Part shown: piece after piece, positions 28,187-32,905 of the stretch
Numbering within the stretch: position 1 is the first letter of the stretch
How the letters are laid out: each line of letters begins with the position of its first letter
Virus record (IMG/VR): IMGVR_UViG_3300030090_003065
Coordinates: 1 to 32,905 of that record
DNA length: 32,905 nt
Source: a virus
Reading direction: 5' to 3' (one strand)
The notes under the pieces: generated by a model
Told to the model about the DNA's origin: nothing
Database searches by the model: none
The model's input: only the letters and a program-made list of their open reading frames with translations
Translations under genes and position numbers: made by a program

Positions 28187-28614
28187 AGGGTGCGATGCAA
28201 GGTCGAGATGACCAACTCTTTCTGATCAACCGGACCAACAACGATGACGGCTCGTGGGTTTTCTTTGTCTAAACCATGCTCAATATATTTAATTTTTACC
28301 TGTCTATCGTTTTTGTATATCTTCTCTTCCATCAAGTCTAGTATTAAGCTTTCATCTAAGTCTGGTCTTCTAGTTTTATAAAATACCTTAATAGCTACAC
28401 ATACATCATTATCTATTAGTTCTTTTCTACAGTTAATTTGCTTATTAAAACTAGAGGAATAACCTAATGCTTTTTTGCTTTTGATAAACCTAGGCTTGCC
28501 ACCCATCATAACTAGCCGTCTAGAATTAGCTTTTGACGCAGGCTCACCGTAAACAGTAATCGTACACGGTATTTGCTCAAGGGACTTGCGCTGCTTTTTC
28601 AGTTTGTTTATCAT
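28150..28614 (-). CDS. rusA: RusA-like Holliday junction resolvase (154 aa)
   Basis: RusA enzymes cut four-way DNA junctions made during recombination and replication. I start at the ATG at 28614, after GGAAGGGGGTG; the longer upstream frame is a non-coding extension through the divergent promoter. Family marks are VYGEPASKANSRRLVMMGG (21-39), the acidic site RRPDLDESLILD (D85, D87) and IYKNDRQVKIKYIEHG (D103 matches the third catalytic Asp of RusA). It is the only minus-strand gene in the right half and has its own promoter. Its coding sequence looks more AT-rich than neighbouring genes, so it may have been acquired separately. Activity inferred from the family. Confidence 0.85.
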   Translation of the reverse strand: MINKLKKQRKSLEQIPCTITVYGEPASKANSRRLVMMGGKPRFIKSKKALGYSSSFNKQINCRKELIDNDVCVAIKVFYKTRRPDLDESLILDLMEEKIYKNDRQVKIKYIEHGLDKENPRAVIVVGPVDQKELVISTLHRTLEKEEGRHIPKE

Positions 28615-28636
28615 TTGCACCCCCTTCCGGTCTAGG

Positions 28637-28665
28637 AGTATATAACCGGATTCACCAACCAACAA
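28637..28665 (-). promoter_or_regulatory. Putative leftward promoter of the RusA-like gene
   Basis: On the minus strand: TTGTTG (28665-28660), 17 bp, TATACT (28642-28637), about 22 bp before the start codon. Confidence 0.45.
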
Positions 28666-28679
28666 CAACAGGAGGAAAT

Positions 28680-28940
28680 GTGCCACAAGAACCACGGTTC
28701 CGCGTGCTCCAGAATGTCGGGGCACCTCCACAGACATCTGGTCGAAAGCGGCGATGGGGGCACCTGCCGCTAGACGACATTGATGTCGGTGACATGATTG
28801 AACTCCCCATGAGCGAGGAGCAATCAAGCCAGACGATCTCAGCTTTGAGTAGCTATGTCTGGAGGTTGTCGAAGAAGTCGAACAAGAAGTTTTCCGTAAA
28901 GAAAAACAACATTGGAATTGGCATCTGGAGGGTGTCGTAA
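28680..28940 (+). CDS. Small conserved phage protein, tandem copy A (86 aa)
   Basis: The GTG at 28680 follows ACAGGAGGAAAT. The first 30 residues are basic. The C-terminal part (LPLDDIDVGDMIELPMSE, then KKFSVKKNNIGIGIWRVS) matches the next gene in the order Leu-x-x-Val-Gly-Asp, basic strand, Ile-Trp-Arg-Val at the end. It is a small beta-rich family found in phages near replication genes, with no function known to me. Stop and next start overlap (TAATG). Confidence 0.75.
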   Translation: MPQEPRFRVLQNVGAPPQTSGRKRRWGHLPLDDIDVGDMIELPMSEEQSSQTISALSSYVWRLSKKSNKKFSVKKNNIGIGIWRVS

Positions 28941-29194
28941 TGACTATTGAAATTCACAAAGGTATCCCCGCCCCAACAAGAGGGTTGCATGGATACCCAA
29001 TCATGGAGCTAGAGGTTGGAGACTGCTTCTTCGTGGACGCTGAAGCCGACACAGAGGAGGGCACCACAGTTGGTAACACACTTCGTTCGTTTGTGTCTCG
29101 TCAGCACAGGCGTCTTCGTGATTCGGGTGACTCCCGTAGGTTCCGCGTTTCTCGTTACAACGATGAGACCATTGGAGTGTGGCGCGTACAATGA
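28940..29194 (+). CDS. Small conserved phage protein, tandem copy B (84 aa)
   Basis: Paralog of the preceding gene: YPIMELEVGDCFFVDAEADT, then RRFRVSRYNDETIGVWRVQ at the C-terminus. The middle (VGNTLRSFVSRQHRRLRDSG) is a basic helix. Coupled to the preceding gene by TAATG and to the next by ATGA. The spacing of strands and helix suggests a small DNA- or RNA-binding fold, but this is inference. Confidence 0.77.
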   Translation: MTIEIHKGIPAPTRGLHGYPIMELEVGDCFFVDAEADTEEGTTVGNTLRSFVSRQHRRLRDSGDSRRFRVSRYNDETIGVWRVQ

Positions 29195-29928
29195 ATGTGA
29201 CCAACCAGTACGGTGCGCCGGAACAGTTTGTTCGCGCTATTCAGAACGACGGCTACACCAAGGGGGAGGCAGACTTTAGTGCTACTGGCCTAATTCGCCC
29301 CCCACAAATCAGCCGACTCGAAGCTGAGCACGAAGACAAGCTGTCTACCGACGTTGCTGACAGCCTCTTTGCGCTGTTAGGTACTGGTGTTCACGCTGTA
29401 CTTGAAGGCCATGCACCGGAGGAAGCACTGGTGGAACAGCGATGGTTTGCGGAGATGGATGGCTACGTTGTGTCAGGGGCTATCGATCTCTACCACGAAG
29501 GCCATGTCACCGATTACAAAGTGACAGGCACCTACAGCACGATGGTAGGCAAGCCGGAGTGGGAACAGCAACTCAATATTTACGCTTGGCTATTGCGTCA
29601 AAACGACATGCCAGTTGAGTCGCTAACCATCTGTGCAGTGTGCCGGGACTGGTCTGCAAGAAAGAAGAACCCTCATCCAAAGAAGTCTAACCGTAAGTAT
29701 CCTGACTCGCCTATTGTGCAAATCGACATACCAATTTGGTTGCCGCGCCGTGCAGAGGACTTTGTGCGACAGCGTGTTGAGCTTCACTCAAGCGAGTCAG
29801 TGGTGCCTTGCAGTGATGAGGAGCGATGGAAAAGAGGTCCAAGCTACATACGATGTGAAACCTACTGTTCGGTTTCGGACTTCTGCCCACAGTACAACGA
29901 TCAACTAATTATTAGTGAAAGGAGGTAG
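29191..29928 (+). CDS. Cas4/RecB-like PD-(D/E)XK nuclease (245 aa)
   Basis: Phage Cas4/RecB-type exonucleases resect DNA ends for recombination. The motif order fits: LLGTGVHAVLEGH with H68, then VVSGAIDLYHEGHVTDYKVT with D99, D108 and K110 as the catalytic set, then EWEQQLNIYAWLL (Q127, Tyr131). C-terminal Cys residues (CETYCSVSDFCPQ) could hold an iron-sulfur cluster as in Cas4/AddB. I start at ATG 29191, overlapping the previous stop (ATGA). A palindrome copy lies in its last codons. It sits beside the annealing protein, making an exonuclease-annealase pair likely. Confidence 0.83.
   Translation: MNVTNQYGAPEQFVRAIQNDGYTKGEADFSATGLIRPPQISRLEAEHEDKLSTDVADSLFALLGTGVHAVLEGHAPEEALVEQRWFAEMDGYVVSGAIDLYHEGHVTDYKVTGTYSTMVGKPEWEQQLNIYAWLLRQNDMPVESLTICAVCRDWSARKKNPHPKKSNRKYPDSPIVQIDIPIWLPRRAEDFVRQRVELHSSESVVPCSDEERWKRGPSYIRCETYCSVSDFCPQYNDQLIISERR
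29903..29917. repeat. Dispersed palindrome copy 22 (AACTAATTATTAGTG), inside a gene
   Basis: One mismatch at the last base. It lies within the end of the nuclease gene (encoding QLIIS) and just before GAAAGGAGG, the Shine-Dalgarno of the annealing-protein gene. It is the rightmost copy seen. Confidence 0.8.
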
Positions 29929-29932
29929 TAGC

Positions 29933-30655
29933 GTGAGCAAAGAAGCAACAGCCGCAGAGATCTGGCAAACGTTGTCTAAGCTTAACGTAGACGAGCATAC
30001 GGAAGACAGGAACGGTCTGTCGTATCTGTCATGGGCTTGGGCTTGGGGCATAATGATGAACAACTTCCCCACCATGAAGGTTGCTTGGCACGGTGACGGC
30101 GAGCATCTCGACCACATCGTCTATCCCGGCGGCACAGCCGCTGTGTCTTGCACCGTATCGATTGGTTCGGTCAGCCAGCATATGTGGCTTCCGGTGATGG
30201 ACTACCGGCACAAGGCAATCGCCAATCCAGATGCTAGGTCGATCAGTGACGCAAAGATGAGATGCATGGTCAAGTGTTTCGCATTGTTTGGTCTTGGTCA
30301 CTACATCTATGCCGGTGAGGACTTGCCGCCCGGAGAAAACAAAAAGGCAGAGAAAAATAATTCTAAGGCTGCACCGAAGCCGAAGGCAAAAGCAAAGGCG
30401 AAGGCCAAGCCAAAGCCAAAGGCGACGGAGCCAACGAAGGAAAACGGCGATGAGGTTTACGCGCAGGAAATGCTTCGCACTGTGAAGTCTCTTGCAAACC
30501 GTCTGAACAAAGAGGGGTGGGAGCCTGACGCCGCATTCAAGAAGCGAGTCAAAGCCGCAGTACAGGCCGCTGACGTAGATGAACTCAAGGCGGTATTGCA
30601 CGACATGGAAGCAGTAGGAAACCCAGCACTTCAACTATCAGGAGAGATTCAGTAA
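29933..30655 (+). CDS. Sak3-type single-strand annealing protein (240 aa)
   Basis: Annealing proteins of the Sak3 (DUF1071) family pair complementary single strands in phage recombination. The N-terminal two thirds match the family: LSKLNVDEHTEDRNGLSYLS, WAWAWGIMMNNFPTM, MWLPVMDYRHKAIANPDARS, then ISDAKMRCMVKCFALFGLGH and YIYAGEDLPP. A Lys/Pro/Ala-rich linker (KPKAKAKAKAKPKPKA) separates a helical C-terminal part, as in other annealases with a flexible tail. The GTG at 29933 follows AAAGGAGGTAGTAGC. The next gene starts in its stop codon (TAATG). Function is well supported by family. Confidence 0.85.
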   Translation: MSKEATAAEIWQTLSKLNVDEHTEDRNGLSYLSWAWAWGIMMNNFPTMKVAWHGDGEHLDHIVYPGGTAAVSCTVSIGSVSQHMWLPVMDYRHKAIANPDARSISDAKMRCMVKCFALFGLGHYIYAGEDLPPGENKKAEKNNSKAAPKPKAKAKAKAKPKPKATEPTKENGDEVYAQEMLRTVKSLANRLNKEGWEPDAAFKKRVKAAVQAADVDELKAVLHDMEAVGNPALQLSGEIQ

Positions 30656-30975
30656 TGACAGGTTTTAAGGCAGGACCGAAGCAGGACTTTGCATTCTTTA
30701 AGAACAAGTATGCAAAGACCGAACGCCACCCCTCCGAGGTCGGTAGCATTGAGATCGAACGCGAGTTCCTCAAAGCGATGGTCGAGCAGGCAAAGACGGG
30801 CGTTATGCCAACCCTGAAGGCCGCGCTGTGGAACCGCACGTCACAGAAAGGCGTGGAGTACCGATACGTTCGACTTGAGGTTGCACCGCCGAAGGATGGG
30901 GCTGTTGTCCCCGACGAGCCTGAAGAGTCGAACACGGTGGCGCCGGATGACAACGGCGACGACATGCCGTGGTAG
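30655..30975 (+). CDS. Putative SSB-like protein with acidic tail (106 aa)
   Basis: The N-terminal part is basic and aromatic (GPKQDFAFFKNKYAKTERH), followed by TLKAALWNRTSQKGVEYRYV, which could be part of an OB-type strand set. The C-terminus is a flexible acidic tail ending DDNGDDMPW, similar to the acidic tip of bacterial SSB (ending in Asp-Ile-Pro-Phe), which recruits partner proteins. Its place directly after the annealing protein fits ssDNA binding. The OB fold is not proven by eye. Start coupled by TAATG. Confidence 0.6.
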   Translation: MTGFKAGPKQDFAFFKNKYAKTERHPSEVGSIEIEREFLKAMVEQAKTGVMPTLKAALWNRTSQKGVEYRYVRLEVAPPKDGAVVPDEPEESNTVAPDDNGDDMPW

Positions 30976-31145
30976 AGAGGAGGAGTATCCTTGTTCGTCT
31001 GCCCCCTGCGACAAAGCAGGGGGTGGATGAACACTCTGAACGCCTAGGGTTAAGCAGGAACCAGTTTATAGTCGATGCGGTTGAGCTATATCTGGAGCAC
31101 GTTGCAAAAGACCGCACACCAGTCAGGGATGTCTGGTGGAAGTAA
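30969..31145 (+). CDS. Ribbon-helix-helix regulator (58 aa)
   Basis: Starting at the GTG at 30969, within the last codons of the SSB-like gene (GTGGTAG), the frame reads VVERRSILVRLPPATKQGVD, then EHSERLGLSRNQFIVDAVEL, YLEHV. This is the Arc/CopG pattern: a beta strand ending in LP, a first helix, Gly-Leu-Ser-Arg turn and a second helix. Such proteins bind short palindromic operators as dimers. It is a candidate partner for the dispersed palindrome, which is inference. The AGGAGG inside its own start region lies in the wrong place for its start, so translation probably depends on coupling. Confidence 0.65.
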   Translation: MVERRSILVRLPPATKQGVDEHSERLGLSRNQFIVDAVELYLEHVAKDRTPVRDVWWK

Positions 31146-31167
31146 CACTCAACCAAAGGAAATTAAA

Positions 31168-32043
31168 ATGAAAGCTACCCCCGAAAGGGTTACGCCGGAG
31201 CAGTTCAAGAACTGGATCTTTGATCCTCCGGCAGGGCCGAAGCTCGTAAGCATCACCCCTGACATCGCCTACGAAGCGCTGATCTATAACGATGAAAACC
31301 ATCAGCGCCCATTGTCGCAGGGCACCATTAGTGAGTATGCTCGCAGGATGGCAACTGGGTGGCAGTTGGTACCGGCTCCGATTGTTTTTGATACCGAAGG
31401 CCGGACACAGGATGGTCAGCACCGCCTTAACGCTGTTGTAGAAAGCGGTAAGACGTTGGACGCTTGGTGCTTTTTTGGTGAGCCTGTCGAAAACTTTCCG
31501 TACTACGACATCGGCAAGAAGCGTAGTCCTAGTGACATCTTCGCGATTAACGGCATCAAGAACTACACACAAGCCGCCGCTGTGGTGCGTAAGGTGTATC
31601 GGTACTACGGAGGTACTAAGCAGGACCATCCTACGAATGGCTTAAGGAAGCCTTCAATCAGGACTCCGCAGGAAACGTACGAATACTACTTGGCCTTGGG
31701 TGCAGAGGAGGTTCAGGCCTCTCTTTCTCACTACTTTAGAGTGAAGAACGCAAAGGTTGCTTGCCCTTCGTCTTGTGCGGCGATGGCGTTTGTTGCAAAC
31801 AAGATTGACCCTGACATGACAAACGAGTTCTTCTACGGTCTTGCGACCGGAGCGAACTTGGGGCCACGCTCTGTCATTAAGAAGTTGCGCGACGAACTGT
31901 TGCGTGGTTCTGGTGTGCATACTTCTCACCATGTGAGTGAGCTTGTCGCTCGTGCGTGGAATGCACGCAGACTCAACCGCCGCAACTTTAGCACCGCCCC
32001 GTCAGAGGAAGAAGGTCGCGGCAATCTTACGAAGATGAGATAG
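31168..32043 (+). CDS. ParB-like protein with DGQHRL motif (291 aa)
   Basis: The ATG at 31168 follows CAAAGGAAATTAAA; upstream in-frame sequence overlaps the small regulator gene. The ParB/Srx-like core shows NDENHQRPLSQGTISEYARR, then TGWQLVPAPIVFDTEGRTQ and DGQHRLNAVVESGK, with the Gly-Gln-His-Arg catalytic-type turn. YYDIGKKRSPSDIFAINGIK follows. The C-terminal half is helical. Phage proteins of this kind are thought to be nucleotide-binding or nuclease-like; the exact role here is unknown. It is probably part of the recombination operon. Confidence 0.75.
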   Translation: MKATPERVTPEQFKNWIFDPPAGPKLVSITPDIAYEALIYNDENHQRPLSQGTISEYARRMATGWQLVPAPIVFDTEGRTQDGQHRLNAVVESGKTLDAWCFFGEPVENFPYYDIGKKRSPSDIFAINGIKNYTQAAAVVRKVYRYYGGTKQDHPTNGLRKPSIRTPQETYEYYLALGAEEVQASLSHYFRVKNAKVACPSSCAAMAFVANKIDPDMTNEFFYGLATGANLGPRSVIKKLRDELLRGSGVHTSHHVSELVARAWNARRLNRRNFSTAPSEEEGRGNLTKMR

Positions 32044-32074
32044 GATTGTGAAACCAAAACAGGAGGACAAAGAA

Positions 32075-32422
32075 ATGGAGTTGGTACCAGAGTGGTTAAA
32101 GGAGGCCCAGAGCGATCCCCTTCAAACGTCACTGTTTGAGGGGGAGTCCGCTCGGGACGAAGCGGTCGCAAATCTCGACTTGGCTTACGATGGCTGGATA
32201 GATTCGGTGATAAAAATAATTTTATCGATTCCAATTTATCAGACGTTCACCACGGACTATCTGTGGGAGCAAGTCGAGACCACGCCCAATGAACCACGCG
32301 CCATGGGCGCCGTGATGACGAGGGCAAAGAAGGAGGGCTTGGTGTCCTCTACTGGTAAGTACATCAAGAGCAGGCGCCCTGAGTGTCATGCTCGCCCTGT
32401 GATGATCTGGAGGCGCGTCTAA
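32075..32422 (+). CDS. Putative winged-helix protein (115 aa)
   Basis: The ATG at 32075 follows ACAGGAGGACAAAGAA. The segment YQTFTTDYLWEQVETTPNEP, then RAMGAVMTRAKKEGLVSSTG, looks like a small winged-helix domain, with a basic C-terminal end (YIKSRRPECHARPVMIWRRV). Similar short proteins occur in other phages as far as I recall. Possible DNA binding. Stop and next start overlap (TAATG). Confidence 0.7.
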   Translation: MELVPEWLKEAQSDPLQTSLFEGESARDEAVANLDLAYDGWIDSVIKIILSIPIYQTFTTDYLWEQVETTPNEPRAMGAVMTRAKKEGLVSSTGKYIKSRRPECHARPVMIWRRV

Positions 32423-32754
32423 TGGAAGGCAAGACCGATCTGGCAGAACGCCTAGCAAAGGCGCTCTTTAAGAGTGCAGTAGACGAGATGTATGTAGACA
32501 CAATCTATCACTTTCTTGGTGACGAAAGCAAAGCGCTAACGATGGACGGCTATGACGATTGTATAGCAGGCGTGTTGGAGCGGTTTGGCATGGAGCCAAT
32601 CGTTGTGTACGACAAACAGCGCGTCCTTGAAAAGCTCATACGGGACGGCGCCACTGAAGAAGAGGCTTACGAGTTTTTTGAGTACAATCAGTTGGGTGCG
32701 TGGATGGGTGATGGCACCCCCGGCTTCATTAACTTCGTAAGGAGGCCAGAGTGA
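32422..32754 (+). CDS. Protein of unknown function (110 aa)
   Basis: It starts at the ATG overlapping the previous stop. The protein is acidic and helical (MEGKTDLAERLAKALFKSAV, then a Val-Asp-Thr-Ile-Tyr region, GDESKALTMDGYDDC and GATEEEAYEFFEYNQLGAW). No domain recognised. Its stop overlaps the next ATG (TGATG). Confidence 0.72.
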   Translation: MEGKTDLAERLAKALFKSAVDEMYVDTIYHFLGDESKALTMDGYDDCIAGVLERFGMEPIVVYDKQRVLEKLIRDGATEEEAYEFFEYNQLGAWMGDGTPGFINFVRRPE

Positions 32755-32905
32755 TGTCGATCTTATGGAACTTGTTTGTAGTGTCCCTTACGGTCGCAGT
32801 GATCGCAAGAATTATTTTATTTGTATTTGATAAGGTTTACGACTGGGCCCGACGAGCTATAAAGAGCCCGATGTTCAACTCAAGCTTTGCGGGCAGGGCA
32901 ATTAT
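32754..32905 (+). CDS. Membrane protein, cut by window edge
   Basis: The ATG at 32754 follows AAGGAGGCCAGAG and overlaps the previous stop. The visible 50 residues start with a hydrophobic segment (LFVVSLTVAVIARIILFVF), a likely membrane helix, followed by a basic region (WARRAIKSPMF). The frame is open to the window end. Confidence 0.65.
   Translation, partial: MSILWNLFVVSLTVAVIARIILFVFDKVYDWARRAIKSPMFNSSFAGRAI

Noticed and set aside
28615-28827. 71-residue upstream extension of the RusA-like frame
   Set aside because: It crosses the divergent promoter region and the start of a plus-strand gene; the RusA family begins near the internal ATG, which has a strong Shine-Dalgarno.
30991-31047. 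Short TTG-started frame after an AGGAGG
   Set aside because: It encodes only 18 residues, while the overlapping frame gives a clear ribbon-helix-helix protein.

Overview
The window is part of the genome of a tailed double-stranded DNA bacteriophage. Head and packaging genes lie on the minus strand in the left third, and replication, recombination and many small accessory genes lie on the plus strand in the right two thirds. The host is Gram-negative: two phage proteins carry lipoprotein signal peptides, one of them joined to a lytic transglycosylase domain. Several small proteins resemble families I associate with marine phages, so a marine proteobacterial host is likely, but that is from memory and unchecked. 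I saw no integrase, CRISPR array, rRNA, canonical tRNA or insertion sequence. Both ends cut through genes.

Left block, 1-12199, minus strand, read from right to left: a conserved 73-aa protein, a small lipoprotein, a Cys-rich protein, an HNH nuclease, a 105-aa protein, the large terminase, three paralogous proteins that share their ends, a P22-like portal, four very small proteins, a GroES-like co-chaperonin, a scaffold-like protein, a 156-aa protein and a capsid-region structural protein that runs off the left edge. The genes are tightly packed and several overlap by one base, as in one long late operon.

Control region, 12200-14600: AT-rich palindromic repeats, GC-rich hairpins, a promoter with a long leader, an isolated 262-aa gene ending in a strong intrinsic terminator, five iteron-like direct repeats, and the small terminase gene on the minus strand. 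This region is the best candidate for divergent transcription control and for a replication origin or packaging site.

Accessory block, 14598-21203, plus strand: about fifteen mostly unrecognised small genes. Many are preceded by the same cassette: a promoter (TTGACA, 16-17 bp, TAGCTT), then the palindrome AACTAAT(A/T)ATTAGTT, then an A-rich Shine-Dalgarno leader. The palindrome occurs 22 times between 12.6 and 29.9 kb and I saw none to the left. Two structured RNAs lie here: an 80-nt RNA at 15746-15825 that looks like the tRNA-like domain of tmRNA with the messenger part missing, and a three-way-junction candidate at 19352-19467.

Right block, 21294-32905: a MoxR-type AAA+ ATPase, a helical middle protein and a metallopeptidase/VWA protein; a T7-type primase-helicase; a RusA-type resolvase in opposite orientation; a Cas4/RecB-like nuclease; a Sak3-type annealing protein; an SSB-like acidic-tailed protein; a small ribbon-helix-helix protein; a ParB-like protein; and further small genes. 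Together these give replication priming, unwinding, strand annealing and junction resolution. No DNA polymerase lies in the window.
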